From positions 558,001-622,000 of the forward strand of contig CAUVWY020000009.1 in the NCBI GenBank assembly GCA_963555775.3: 64,000 nucleotides of DNA, given 5' to 3'. The notes under the pieces were generated by a model, which saw only the letters and a program-made list of their open reading frames with translations, was not told where the DNA came from and ran no database searches. This stretch comes from JAJEDW01 sp963555775 (GTDB lineage: Bacteria; Acidobacteriota; Terriglobia; 20CM-2-55-15). A program made the translations under genes and the position numbers. This document shows positions 17,203-26,707 of the stretch, piece after piece. Position 1 is the stretch's first letter; the number at the start of each line of letters is the position of its first letter.

Positions 17203-20200
17203 ATGAATTCTCTTATTGAATGGTTTGCTGGGAACAGGGTTGTTGCCAACCTGCTGATGTTCTCCATCCTCGGTCTCGGCCTGTCGACAGTCACGACGGT
17301 CAATCAGGAGGTTTTCCCGGAGTTCGAAGTCGACATCATTTCGATCACGATTCCCTATCTGGGAGCGGCCCCCGAAGAAGTCGAGGCGGCCGTCGTGGTG
17401 CGGGTAGAAGAGGCCATCGAAGGCCTGGAGGGCGTCAAGCGCATCACCGCGACCGCCGCGGAAGGGTCGGCGTCGATCACCGTTGAAGTCGAGACCGGCT
17501 ACGACACGCGCGAGTTGCTCGACGAGGTCAAGGCGCGTGTCGACGGAATCTCGACCTTTCCTCTCGAGACCGAAGAGCCCGTGATTCAGGAAGTAGTCGC
17601 CCGCCTGCAGGTGATCAATGTTTCGCTCTCCGGAAATACCGATGAACTCACGCTCAAGCGGTTGGGCGAGGAGGTTCGTGACGAGATTGCGAATCTGGAG
17701 GGCATTACCCAGGCCGACCTGAGGAGTGTTCGCCCGTACGAGATCGCAATCGAGGTGTCCGAGGCCGACCTCCGCCGGTACGGGCTGACGTTCGACGATG
17801 TGGCCCAGGCCGTTCGCCGCTCGTCGATGGATCTGCCGGGCGGTTCGGTGAAATCCGAATCGGGGGAGATTCTGCTCCGGACCATCGGTCAGGCTTATCG
17901 GGGCGGGGAGTACGAAGACCTGACCCTGATGACGCGGGCGGACGGCAGTCGGATGCGTCTGGCGGATGTCGCCCGCGTGATCGACGGTTTTGAAGAAACC
18001 GACGCCTGGTCCCGATTCGACGGAGCACCGACGGTGATGATCCAGGTGTTCCGAATCGGCGACGAAAACGCCCCCGACGTTTCCGCTACCGTCCACGAAT
18101 ACGTCAACGGCAAGCAGGATCGTCTGCCTCCCGGAATATCCATCGCGACATGGCAGGACACGTCCGTGCTGCTCAGCGACAGGACCAACCTATTGTTGAA
18201 GAACGGTTTCCAGGGTCTTGTCCTGGTGTTCATAATCCTGACTCTGTTCCTGAGAATGCGACTGGCGCTTTGGGTCGCTGTCGGCATTCCGATCGCCTTT
18301 CTCGGAGCGATCGCGGTGATGCCCCATGTGGATCTGACGATCAACATGATGACGCTGTTTTCGTTCATCCTCGTCCTGGGTATCGTCGTGGACGACGCCA
18401 TCGTCGTCGCGGAGCGGGTACACGCCAAGCAGGACGAGTTGGGCGACGGTCTCAAGGGCGCCATTGTTGGAACGCAGGAGGTGGCCGTTCCCGTGATCTT
18501 CGGCGTGCTGACGACCATGGTCGCGTTTGCTCCCTTCATGTTCGTTCCCGGCATGATGGGCAACTTCACACGGGCCATACCTCTGATCGTCATTCCCGTC
18601 CTGTTCTTTTCCGTGGTCGAGTCGAAACTTGTGTTGCCGAGCCATCTCTCGCATCGGAAGGTGAAAACCGTAGGCGGCAGCCGAAACGTGCTGGTGCGTG
18701 CCTGGGATGGGTTCTTCGACGGTTTTGCCAATGGACTTTCCTGGTGCATCCGCAGGGTCTACCGGCCGCTCCTCTCGTTCGCCCTCGACTGGAGATATTT
18801 GACGCTTGCCGCGGGACTTTCCACGTTGATGTTGACGGGAGGCCTCATTTACGGGGGCATTGTACAGACGGTTTTTTTCCCGACGATGGATGCCGACAAC
18901 GTCGTAACGAAGCTCACAATGCCTCAGGAAACACCCGCCAGTGTTACCGCCACGGCAATCGAGTCCATCGAATCGACAGTTCTCGAACTGGCCGCCGACC
19001 TGGAAGAAGAGTTCGGGCGGCCGATCCACAAGCATATCCTGTCAAGCGTCGGCGAGCAGCCGTCGGCAAACTCGGGTCCCGGTGCTACGGGGCTCGTACC
19101 TTCCAGAGCGTTTCTCGGAGAGGTCAATCTGGAACTGATTCCTGGAGAAGGCAGACCGATTTCGAGCGAGGAAGTCGGCAACCGGCTGCGTGAACGCCTG
19201 CCGCCGGTTCCCGGCGCCGTCGAATTGGTCATCGATACCGAATTGATGCAGGGCATGGGCAAGGCCATCGACATCCAGCTCTCGGGTCCCGACGTCGACG
19301 AACTCAGCCGGTTGGCCGCCGAAATCCGAGAGCGGCTTGCGGAATATCCAGGCGTTCTCGACATCACCGATTCCTTCCGTGGCGGCAAGCCCGAACTCGA
19401 ACTCACGATGAAACAGAGTTCCGAACCCTTGGGGCTCTCGTTACAGGATCTTGGCCGTCAGGTCCGCCAGGGTTTCTTCGGCGAAGAAGCGCAGCGCATC
19501 CAGCGCGGGCGCGACGACGTGCGCGTCATGGTCCGCTATCCCCTCGAGGAGCGCGAGTCCCTGGGAGATCTCGAATACATGCGTATCCGGACACCGGATG
19601 GTGGCCAGATTCCGTTCGGGACCGTGGCCAATGCCACACTCGGACGGGGTTATGCAAGCATCCGGCGGATCGACCGCGAGCGTACCGTTAACGTGACGGC
19701 CGGCGTCGACGATGAAGTGACGAACGAAAACGACGTTCTCTCGGATTTCGAGGTCCGTCACCTGCCCGCGCTCCTGGCCGGCTATCCCGATGTGACGTAC
19801 AGTTTCGAAGGTATCCAACAGCTTCAGGAAGAATTTCAGGGTGGCCTCATCCGTGCCTTTCTGATTGCCCTGTTCGTGATCTTTACCCTGATGGCGATTC
19901 CATTCCGGTCGTACGTGCAGCCGCTGATCGTCATGTCCGCCGTGCCGTTCGGTTTGGTCGGCGCGGTTCTGGGTCACGCGCTGCTCGGCATGGAACTCAG
20001 TTTCATGTCGATGATGGGTATGGTTGCCGTCACCGGAGTCGTCGTCAACGACAGCCTTGTGCTTGTCCACTTCGTCAATCGCTATGCAAGGGAGAACGAG
20101 TCGTTGCGGGAGGCGGTCATTACCGCCGGTACGGCACGGTTCCGGCCGATTCTTCTCACTTCGTTGACAACGAGTGCCGGCGTGACCCCACTGATGCTCG

Positions 20201-20391
20201 AAACCAGTCTTCAGGCGCAGTTCCTGATCCCGATGGCCGTGGCGCTTGCCGGTGGCATCACCTTTGCGACAATGATCACCCTTGTCCTGGTCCCTTCTTT
20301 GTACCTGATCCTGGAAGACATGCGAGGTTTCTTCGGATTCAGCCGGCACTCCGCTCCCGACGCGGTTCTGGAAGCCGTCCCGGTGGAGTAG
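17203..20391 (+). CDS. RND efflux transporter permease subunit
   Basis: 1062 aa, the usual length for AcrB/MdtB-type pumps. Twelve membrane helices lie in two halves: helix 1 at residues 10-30, then a porter domain, then clusters near residues 335-490 and 520-560, with the second set near 880-1035. The proton-relay aspartates are present in helix 4 (GIVVDDAIVVAE). The helix 6-like motif and FMSMMGMVAVTGVVVNDSLVLV in the second half are also typical. It resembles the HAE-like subgroup rather than heavy-metal CusA pumps. Last gene of the tetR operon; ribosome site GGGAAGAT upstream. Confidence 0.95.
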   Translation: MNSLIEWFAGNRVVANLLMFSILGLGLSTVTTVNQEVFPEFEVDIISITIPYLGAAPEEVEAAVVVRVEEAIEGLEGVKRITATAAEGSASITVEVETGYDTRELLDEVKARVDGISTFPLETEEPVIQEVVARLQVINVSLSGNTDELTLKRLGEEVRDEIANLEGITQADLRSVRPYEIAIEVSEADLRRYGLTFDDVAQAVRRSSMDLPGGSVKSESGEILLRTIGQAYRGGEYEDLTLMTRADGSRMRLADVARVIDGFEETDAWSRFDGAPTVMIQVFRIGDENAPDVSATVHEYVNGKQDRLPPGISIATWQDTSVLLSDRTNLLLKNGFQGLVLVFIILTLFLRMRLALWVAVGIPIAFLGAIAVMPHVDLTINMMTLFSFILVLGIVVDDAIVVAERVHAKQDELGDGLKGAIVGTQEVAVPVIFGVLTTMVAFAPFMFVPGMMGNFTRAIPLIVIPVLFFSVVESKLVLPSHLSHRKVKTVGGSRNVLVRAWDGFFDGFANGLSWCIRRVYRPLLSFALDWRYLTLAAGLSTLMLTGGLIYGGIVQTVFFPTMDADNVVTKLTMPQETPASVTATAIESIESTVLELAADLEEEFGRPIHKHILSSVGEQPSANSGPGATGLVPSRAFLGEVNLELIPGEGRPISSEEVGNRLRERLPPVPGAVELVIDTELMQGMGKAIDIQLSGPDVDELSRLAAEIRERLAEYPGVLDITDSFRGGKPELELTMKQSSEPLGLSLQDLGRQVRQGFFGEEAQRIQRGRDDVRVMVRYPLEERESLGDLEYMRIRTPDGGQIPFGTVANATLGRGYASIRRIDRERTVNVTAGVDDEVTNENDVLSDFEVRHLPALLAGYPDVTYSFEGIQQLQEEFQGGLIRAFLIALFVIFTLMAIPFRSYVQPLIVMSAVPFGLVGAVLGHALLGMELSFMSMMGMVAVTGVVVNDSLVLVHFVNRYARENESLREAVITAGTARFRPILLTSLTTSAGVTPLMLETSLQAQFLIPMAVALAGGITFATMITLVLVPSLYLILEDMRGFFGFSRHSAPDAVLEAVPVE

Positions 20392-20461
20392 CGGCCATCG
20401 AGCGGTCGGCGCCGGGTACGCGCGACCGGTCTGCGACTGCGAACGAATCGGGCGGTTTGGA

Positions 20462-21103
20462 TCAGAGATTGAATGCGGACCGGTCGAAATTCCGCTCGAA
20501 CACTTCAACAAGCGTTCGGCGATCCAGATGCTCGAGCGGCGGGATCCATCCGACAACGTCGACCCGGCCGTAGTGTTCTATCGCCTCGCGATTATTCCTG
20601 TTTTCTTCACCGATCATGACGACGCCCGCCAGTACGGCTTGAGCCTGCCGGACGGCGTTGAGGGTCAATAGCGTGTGGTTGATCGTGCCCAACGTCGTCC
20701 GGGTGGCGATCACGACGGGCGCCCGGAACCGGCACATGAGGTCGAGCATTGAATCCGTATCGTTAATCGGCACCATGACGCCTCCCGCTCCCTCGATAAT
20801 CATGGGGCGGTTGCCGTCAATCCGGGGTTTCGAGATCGTTTCCAGATCGATCGTCACCCCCGCCTGACGCGCTGCCAGATGCGGAGAAACCGGCGGATCG
20901 AAGATATAGCGTTCGGGTGGGGCCAGTGAGGCGTCGATTTCGGCACACCGCATCACGGTTTCCCGGTCGGTTTCCACCCGGCCTCCCTCGCGACCGGTCT
21001 GGATAGGCTTCCAGTACGCACCATCGAACGCGGCCGTAAGCAACGCGGACAAGACCGTCTTGCCTACTCCAGTTCCGGTTCCGGTAACGAACAGATCGTT
21101 CAC
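20462..21103 (-). CDS. bioD: Dethiobiotin synthase
   Basis: 213 aa. P-loop GTGTGVGKTVLSALL at residues 8-22, substrate-binding YWKPIQTG and IEGAGGVMVPI are typical of BioD, which closes the ureido ring of dethiobiotin from 7,8-diaminopelargonate, CO2 and ATP in the cytoplasm. Its start overlaps the end of bioF by 4 nt, so it is the last gene of a bioB-bioF-bioD unit. No bioA is visible in the window. Confidence 0.95.
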   Translation of the reverse strand: MNDLFVTGTGTGVGKTVLSALLTAAFDGAYWKPIQTGREGGRVETDRETVMRCAEIDASLAPPERYIFDPPVSPHLAARQAGVTIDLETISKPRIDGNRPMIIEGAGGVMVPINDTDSMLDLMCRFRAPVVIATRTTLGTINHTLLTLNAVRQAQAVLAGVVMIGEENRNNREAIEHYGRVDVVGWIPPLEHLDRRTLVEVFERNFDRSAFNL

Positions 21104-22254
21104 TGCAGTTCCAGGCCCGCGATCGCATCGGCCAGCTTGTCAATTTCCAGTGTCGGAGTGTCGGCGGTTACCGACAGGCGAAGACGCGCCGTACCTTCGG
21201 GAACCGTTGGGGGACGGATCGGCTGGATCCTGAAACCGGCCGCCTGCAACTGTCTGGCCGCGTTGACGGCATTTTCGTTGGACCCCAGAATGACCGGAAT
21301 GATTTGAGCGTCGCTGTTGCCCGTGCCGATGCCCCTGTCCGACAGGCTGTCGCGGAGTCTGGCTGCGTGTCTTGCGAGTCGTTGGCGGGCCTCATCGGCG
21401 GCCGCCGCCAGCTTCAGCGCCGCCGATACCTGTCCCGCGATATGCGGCGGCAGTGCGGTACTGAAGATGAAAGTGCGGGCCCGATTGATCAGGAACTCCC
21501 TCAGGAGCCGCCGTCCCGTCACGAAAGCGCCTGGCGATGCCAGCGCCTTTCCGCAGGTGTAGACCGCGGCGACCAGAAGATCCGAAGACCGCAGCGCGGA
21601 TGGGATCAGACCTCTGCCTGCGGGTCCAAGGACACCGACCGCATGCGCTTCGTCGACGATCAGGCCGGCGCCGTAGCGACCGGCAAGCCGCCCCAACTCG
21701 TCCATGGGTGCGCGGTCCCCTTCCATGCTGAAGAGGCTTTCAACCACGATGAACTTCTCGCCGCGACCGCCGTCCCGGGCCAGGGCGGTTTCCAGAAAAT
21801 CGAGATCGAGGTGAGGAAACACCACTTTCCTCGATCGTGAAAGCCGGATTCCGTCGATGAGGCTGGCGTGGTTGAGCGCATCGGAATAGATGGTGTCCTC
21901 GGGTCTTGGCACGGCACTGAGCAGCCCGACATTGGCGGCGTATCCCGACCCGAAGTACAGCGCCGCCTCGGTGGTGACGAACTCGGCGAACTCTTCTTCC
22001 AGAGATTCCCATTCGGCCGCGTTCCCCGACAGGAGGCGCGGACCCGTGGATGCCACTCTGTCAGCCGAGCGGAGGGCTTCGACAGCGGCTTCGATCAGCG
22101 CGGGGTTGCGTGCCAGTCCGAGATAGTCGTTGGAGCAGAAAGCGAGTGCGTTTGCGAATACCGGGTTGCGGTCGAGCGAATCTGCGCGCAGCCTCTTCAG
22201 TTCCCGATCGAAACGAGCGTGTGTGGAGACAGCGTTTTTGGCAGCCCGTGGCAT
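21100..22254 (-). CDS. bioF: 8-amino-7-oxononanoate synthase
   Basis: 384 aa PLP enzyme of the alpha-oxoamine synthase family. Visible are FCSNDYLGLARNP, ASTGPRLLSGN, LYFGSGYAANVG, ESLFSMEGDRAP, IVDEAHAVGVLGPAGRGL and the PLP lysine segment VYTCGKALASPGAFV. It condenses pimeloyl-ACP/CoA with alanine at the start of the conserved biotin steps. A 257-bp gap holding repeat R3 separates it from bioB upstream, so it may have its own promoter. It overlaps bioD by 4 nt. Confidence 0.95.
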   Translation of the reverse strand: MPRAAKNAVSTHARFDRELKRLRADSLDRNPVFANALAFCSNDYLGLARNPALIEAAVEALRSADRVASTGPRLLSGNAAEWESLEEEFAEFVTTEAALYFGSGYAANVGLLSAVPRPEDTIYSDALNHASLIDGIRLSRSRKVVFPHLDLDFLETALARDGGRGEKFIVVESLFSMEGDRAPMDELGRLAGRYGAGLIVDEAHAVGVLGPAGRGLIPSALRSSDLLVAAVYTCGKALASPGAFVTGRRLLREFLINRARTFIFSTALPPHIAGQVSAALKLAAAADEARQRLARHAARLRDSLSDRGIGTGNSDAQIIPVILGSNENAVNAARQLQAAGFRIQPIRPPTVPEGTARLRLSVTADTPTLEIDKLADAIAGLELQ

Positions 22255-22334
22255 AACCCTACAAGGTCGCGCGCTGGGGTCTTCGGGCCTCAGACGCGAA
22301 GAGAGGAGCGGAGCGATGGTTGCTCATCGTGACC

Positions 22335-22503
22335 GACGAACGACAAAGTCTGTGACCCGAACCCCCCTGCGCCCTACGGGTTACGGCGGCATCGGACCAT
22401 CTGCCGCGTTGCCCCTCCTCGATCGATGTGGGGCATCGACTTCGTCGTGGCGCCTCGCATATGGCCCAATGGCGCTCGTAACGCGACCTTCCAGGGTTAT
22501 GCC
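22335..22503 (+). repeat. Dispersed intergenic element R3, copy A
   Basis: Between bioB and bioF. Its core (from GGTTACGGC at about 22379 to GGTTATGCC near 22503) aligns without gaps to 49845-49970, upstream of the ABC exporter, at roughly three bases in four. Both copies share CCATCT, GACTTCGTCG/CACTTCGTCG and TGGCGCTC/CGGCGCTC blocks. Not coding: the aligned copies keep no common reading frame with sense. May be a structured RNA or an old MITE-like element. Confidence 0.55.
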
Positions 22504-22511
22504 ACGGGCTG

Positions 22512-23489
22512 CTACGCCTCATTTCCCGTGGGGAGCAAATCCAGTGCGTCCAACAGTCGCTCGTCTTCCGATCGGTCGGGGTTGGGCGTGGTCAGCAGCT
22601 TGTCCCCAACGAAGATCGAGTTGGCGCCGGCCAGGAAGCACAGAGTCGCCGCTTCGCGGTTCAGGGAACGGCGTCCCGCGCTCAGCCGGACGCGCGACAG
22701 GGGCATCAGGATCCGTGCCGTTGCGATCATCCGGACGAGCGTCAGCGAATCGATGGCATCGGATCCCGCAAGGGGCGTACCGTCGACCCGAACCAGCATG
22801 TTGATCGGCACGCTTTCGGGGTGGGGATCCAGGATTGCAAGCTGATGAAGCAGACCCACGCGGTCGTCGTCGGACTCGCCCATGCCGATGATGCCGCCCG
22901 AGCAGACTGTGATGCCGGCCTTGCGCACGGCGGCCAACGTGTCCAGCCGTTCCCGATAGGTCCGCGTCGTGATGATGCTTTCGTAGTACTCGGGCGAGGT
23001 GTCCAGGTTGTGGTTGTAAGCGTGCAGTCCAGCCTCGGCGAGCCGTTCGGCCTGCGATTCGTTCAGCATGCCCAGCGTGCAGCAGGTTTCGAGCCCCATT
23101 CCGGCGACGCCCCGGACCATTTCAAGAACCCTTTCGAATTCCGGCCCGTCACGCACGCCGCGCCACGCCGCGCCCATGCAGAAGCGGTGGACGCCCTCGT
23201 CTCGCGCGCGAGCGGCCGCCGACAGCACGGCATCGACATCGAGGAGATTCTCGTTGTCGACATCGGTCTCATAATGAGCGCTCTGCGGACAGTAGGCGCA
23301 GTCTTCGGGGCACCCTCCGGTCTTGATCGAGATCAACTGACAGAGTTGCACGTCGCGGGGATTGTGATGCCGGAAATGGACCTCCCGGGCCTGGCCGACC
23401 AGATCCAGCAATGGCTGTTTATAGATCGCAGCGATCTCGTTCCTGGTCCAGTCGTGGCGCGCGTGGGCGAGTGTTTCTACGGCCTTCAT
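22512..23489 (-). CDS. bioB: Biotin synthase (radical SAM)
   Basis: 325 aa. The radical-SAM cluster motif CPEDCAYCPQ (Cys-x3-Cys-x2-Cys) is near residues 60-67. Other BioB signatures are CMGAAWRG, ETCCTLGML, YNHNLDTSPEYYESI, GIIGMGES and RLSAGR. It inserts sulfur into dethiobiotin using a [4Fe-4S] and an auxiliary [2Fe-2S] cluster. A TATAAT box lies 8 nt before the start codon and no ribosome site exists, which points to a leaderless transcript. It is the first gene of the biotin cluster. Confidence 0.96.
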   Translation of the reverse strand: MKAVETLAHARHDWTRNEIAAIYKQPLLDLVGQAREVHFRHHNPRDVQLCQLISIKTGGCPEDCAYCPQSAHYETDVDNENLLDVDAVLSAAARARDEGVHRFCMGAAWRGVRDGPEFERVLEMVRGVAGMGLETCCTLGMLNESQAERLAEAGLHAYNHNLDTSPEYYESIITTRTYRERLDTLAAVRKAGITVCSGGIIGMGESDDDRVGLLHQLAILDPHPESVPINMLVRVDGTPLAGSDAIDSLTLVRMIATARILMPLSRVRLSAGRRSLNREAATLCFLAGANSIFVGDKLLTTPNPDRSEDERLLDALDLLPTGNEA

Positions 23490-23497
23490 GGAAGGGG

Positions 23498-23503
23498 ATT
23501 ATA
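23498..23503 (-). promoter_or_regulatory. Consensus -10 box just upstream of bioB
   Basis: The minus strand reads TATAAT followed by 8 nt (CCCCTTCC) and the bioB ATG. Transcription would begin at or next to the start codon. No convincing -35 box or BirA-type palindrome is seen. Confidence 0.5.
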
Positions 23504-23674
23504 ACGGAATTGCGACACTCGCGCTTATCGTGCGGATGCGGAGTCTTCGCAGCACGCCAAATTAGTCGTCCGGTTTCAGTCATTCGTGGAATCGGTTTCA
23601 TGCTCTGGTAGCCGCCCGATAGCGGTGGCTGGTACGATGTAACCAGTGGTAAGACCAAGTAATACACCAATCCC

Positions 23675-23971
23675 ATGAGAACGCGACAAACCTTCACGAT
23701 TTCCCTCCCCGAATCCATGGCCAAACAGGTAGAGGAGGCCATGGAAGCGGAACAGCGGACCCGTTCGGAACTGGTACGGGAGGCGCTCCGCGCATACCTC
23801 AATAGACGCGTTCCCATCGTTGCGGCTTCAAAAGCAGAGCTTGCGGCGATTCGCCGTGGGCGTGCCGAGATCGAGAACGGTGAGTACGTGACGCTGGACG
23901 AACTCTTCCATGGCCTGGTAGCTACGGATCGCAAGACAAGCCGCAAAAAAGCTCGCAAGAGTTCCACATAA
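23675..23971 (+). CDS. Ribbon-helix-helix (CopG-type) antitoxin
   Basis: 98 aa. The N-terminus TFTISLPESMAKQVEEAMEAE and RTRSELVREALRAYLNR is a classical CopG/RHH DNA-binding unit (residues 5-45). The tail (GEYVTLDELFHGL) resembles antitoxins of RelE/ParE pairs. The 62-bp 3' end overlaps the toxin frame that follows. It should bind its own promoter and normally neutralise the toxin, but that toxin has an early stop here. Confidence 0.8.
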   Translation: MRTRQTFTISLPESMAKQVEEAMEAEQRTRSELVREALRAYLNRRVPIVAASKAELAAIRRGRAEIENGEYVTLDELFHGLVATDRKTSRKKARKSST

Positions 23972-24167
23972 GGATCGGGAACGGATCGTGGCGGCCATCG
24001 CGGAGATGGGTGAAAGCCCGTTCCAGGGCGACATCGTCCGGCTCAAGAACGAATCTGTCGCATGGAGGCGTCGCGTCGGAAACTACCGGATCTTTTTCGA
24101 TGTGGATTTCGAAGAACTGGTCGTTGACGTGACCGATGTCCGGCGGCGTACAATGACAACGTATTGA
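23910..24167 (+). pseudogene. RelE/ParE toxin with stop codon at position 4
   Basis: The frame starts ATG GCC TGG TAG and then continues open for about 80 codons. These include LRIARQAAKKLARVPHKDRE, GDIVRLKNESVAWRRRVGNY and RIFFDVDFEELVVDVTDVRR. This is a full-length RelE/ParE toxin core with the usual RRRVGNYRIFF active surface. The TAG at 23919-23921 removes the product unless an unrecognised downstream start is used. It follows the CopG antitoxin in overlapping frames as expected for the pair. Confidence 0.7.
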
Positions 24168-24312
24168 GCTGGCGGAGCGCGAAGCCCTCAGGTACGCGTG
24201 CTGAACGTCGCCGAGGGGCCACACTCGCGGTGGCTCGGCTTCACATACATCACGTCCAACTTATCGGGGACAGGCCTGATGCAGTGATCGATGCCGAGTA
24301 AAGAGCCGACGG

Positions 24313-25938
24313 CTATCGATACCAGGAATCGGGAGTATTCGCCGGCTTTCGGTCCATCATGTAATCGGCGATCTCCCTCAGGCGATCCCAATCCGACAAT
24401 CGTCCCGCGTAACAGTGACCGGCGCCTTCTCCGTACTCGAAGTAACCTTCGTAGTGCGGAGTCGTCGTGGTCCGCATCCATTCGTCAAGGATCTTCGTCG
24501 AGTTGTTCAGATAGAAGTTGTCCATCGTTCCGGTATAAACGTGGATCTTGCCGATGAGCTTGGGACCGACCTCCGGCCAGTTACGCTCCAGGTAATGGAG
24601 CAGGCTGTAGTTGTCGATCCAGTAGTCGGCCACTTCGGGATCCATCTCTCCGGTGAACTTGTCGAACAACGGTTTGAAATATCCGTCATCGCCCAACGGG
24701 CCGTAGACCGCCGACCAGATGTCGAGTTGCTCCCCGGACCGGCCACGCGTGCCGTTGACCAGTTCGAAATGGTTCCGTTGTTCCGAAGTCAGACGAATGC
24801 TGCCGTCGATTTCGCGGGTGTTCGGCGTCGGGACTCGCCGTCCGCCGACAGTCTGGTAGAACGCGTTCGTGTCCTCATAGAGGTTGATCTGTTCGACGTC
24901 GTGAAAATCGACCGGGTCGGGGCAGTACGACCAGGTTCCACCGAAAAAGTCCGGGTGGAATATCTGCAGCGCCAGGGCTTCCCATCCACCGGTGGATCCG
25001 CCGGTCAGGATGCGTGCCCACGGTTCGTCGATCGTTCGGAAGCGGCGTTCGACTTCGGGAATCAACTCTTCCATGATGGCGTCGCCGTACGGTCCGACAT
25101 TGACGGAATTGACCGCGTAGGACGTATCGAAATACGGGTTGGGGTCCTGAAACGTGACTACAAGCATCCGGGGAAAGTCGCTGCTCGTCCATTCCCGATG
25201 CAGGCGCGTGCCCGGAGTGAAGTTCATCGGCGGTTCCAGTGAGAAATGCCCCTGGTCATAGATGACCGGATAGGCCGTGGTTTCGTCGTCGTAGCCGCGG
25301 GGAACGAGCACCGTTGCACCCAGGTAGATCGGGCGTCCCCAAAACTCAGTCAACGAGGGGCTTTCGAAGCGAAAGCGGCGGACCCATTCGGTGTCGGGAG
25401 GAATCTCGACTGGGCCGATGACGTTCGTTGCTTCCAGGGCAATGGTCCCCTCGCGTGAAGGATCAATAGAGATTAGCCGGATGTCGCTGTAAAGGTTGCC
25501 CGGCGAGCGATTCCAGAGCTGCCCCTCCCATCGATCGTCGTGCATCCAGACGACGTGCCCATCCGCCCGGCGAAATTCCGAATAGATGTTGACGAAACTC
25601 TGGACGTAGTAGTCCCCCGGCGGGAGATCTCGAAGGCTTGCGACGGGTGTGCCGAGATCCGTCGAATCGATCGTCGCGGCCTCGCCCGGTGGAAGTTCCA
25701 CGATGTCGCGGCCGAAGAATGGAATTCCGGTCCGTCCGATTTGAAGAAAGGGTTGCGGGACGGGTCGTTCGGTGACCATCACGTACACCCGGCCCGTAAT
25801 TGCTTCAGCGTGTACAGCGGGCGGGACGGATATCTCGAACCGCAGCCCGCCTTGTTCCGACTCTGTCGACTGCCCCGGCAATAACGTCGATACGGCAAAC
25901 AGCAGGCCCGCGAATGCCAGCAATTTCAGTCGCCTCAT
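24313..25938 (-). CDS. Secreted esterase-like alpha/beta hydrolase
   Basis: 541 aa with signal peptide (LAFAGLLFAVSTLLPGQ). The N-terminal 200 residues look like a beta-sandwich accessory domain. The hydrolase domain has AYPVIYDQGHF, the nucleophile elbow GGSTGGWEAL (Ser near residue 330) and a late His in GAGHCYAG, as in esterase D/putative feruloyl-type hydrolases. It probably acts in the periplasm on an ester of a carbohydrate or peptide; substrate unknown. The gene stands alone, with a 210-bp gap upstream. Confidence 0.75.
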   Translation of the reverse strand: MRRLKLLAFAGLLFAVSTLLPGQSTESEQGGLRFEISVPPAVHAEAITGRVYVMVTERPVPQPFLQIGRTGIPFFGRDIVELPPGEAATIDSTDLGTPVASLRDLPPGDYYVQSFVNIYSEFRRADGHVVWMHDDRWEGQLWNRSPGNLYSDIRLISIDPSREGTIALEATNVIGPVEIPPDTEWVRRFRFESPSLTEFWGRPIYLGATVLVPRGYDDETTAYPVIYDQGHFSLEPPMNFTPGTRLHREWTSSDFPRMLVVTFQDPNPYFDTSYAVNSVNVGPYGDAIMEELIPEVERRFRTIDEPWARILTGGSTGGWEALALQIFHPDFFGGTWSYCPDPVDFHDVEQINLYEDTNAFYQTVGGRRVPTPNTREIDGSIRLTSEQRNHFELVNGTRGRSGEQLDIWSAVYGPLGDDGYFKPLFDKFTGEMDPEVADYWIDNYSLLHYLERNWPEVGPKLIGKIHVYTGTMDNFYLNNSTKILDEWMRTTTTPHYEGYFEYGEGAGHCYAGRLSDWDRLREIADYMMDRKPANTPDSWYR

Positions 25939-26149
25939 ACTCTCGAAAGACTACCATGAGCCTCGGCCCCCGATCCCGCTTTCCCCGCCCTTCCAATCCA
26001 ATCCGGGGTGGGTTGCTTGTCGGGAACCGTTCCCGGTCCCGGGCCGGGCTGCAACGCGGGGTAGGCAACATGAGATCGGCAGTTTGCGATAGAACCCTGC
26101 AGGGGCGTGCGCAGGAAAAAACGAATGGACGAGGGTCAGTCGGACAGAC

Positions 26150-26479
26150 CTAGTCTTGGTCGGTGAGACCCAGTTGATGTTTGCCGAGTTCGCTGATGCG
26201 GCTGGGATGCCAGGGGGGATCCCAGACAAGTTCCACATGGGATTTCGACACGCCGTCGACATCAGCCAGTTTCTGCTCGACCTCGGCGGGCAGCGAACCG
26301 GCGACCGGACAATCTCGTGTCGTCAGAGTCATCTTGACGAAGACACGGGCGTCGTCGTCGACATTGACTTCGTAAATCAAGCCCAGGTCCTGGATGTTGA
26401 CCGGGATTTCCGGATCGTAGCAGGACTGCAACGCGTCGTCGATGCGCTGTTCCAGAAATAGTTTTTCGCCAGGGTGCAT
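26150..26479 (-). CDS. DUF59/MIP18 family iron-sulfur assembly protein
   Basis: 109 aa. Core signature DPEIPVNIQDLGLIYEV and LTTRDCPVAGSLPAEV with the conserved cysteine of the DUF59 (SufT/PaaD/MIP18) family. These proteins help insert Fe-S clusters. VELVWDPPWHPSRIS at the C-terminus is typical of SufT-like members. It has no suf genes nearby. It may serve the Fe-S needs of enzymes such as BioB, but that is only proximity. Confidence 0.9.
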   Translation of the reverse strand: MHPGEKLFLEQRIDDALQSCYDPEIPVNIQDLGLIYEVNVDDDARVFVKMTLTTRDCPVAGSLPAEVEQKLADVDGVSKSHVELVWDPPWHPSRISELGKHQLGLTDQD

Positions 26480-26707
26480 CGATGCATCGCCTCACGGGGC
26501 TGTCACGGATGTCCCGATAGTATCATCCATTCCCCGGGCCTCCGGGACCGATCTCTGAATCATGCTTGCCACGCGCCTGGACGAATCCCGTCGAATTTTT
26601 GGAATCTTTCTCCATTAAATGACCAAAGCGTCTGCCCGCATGAGGGCGGCCGCCGCATCGGCGCCCATCGCCATAATTGTGTTATAAGGTGTGTGGAGAA
26701 TGACACA

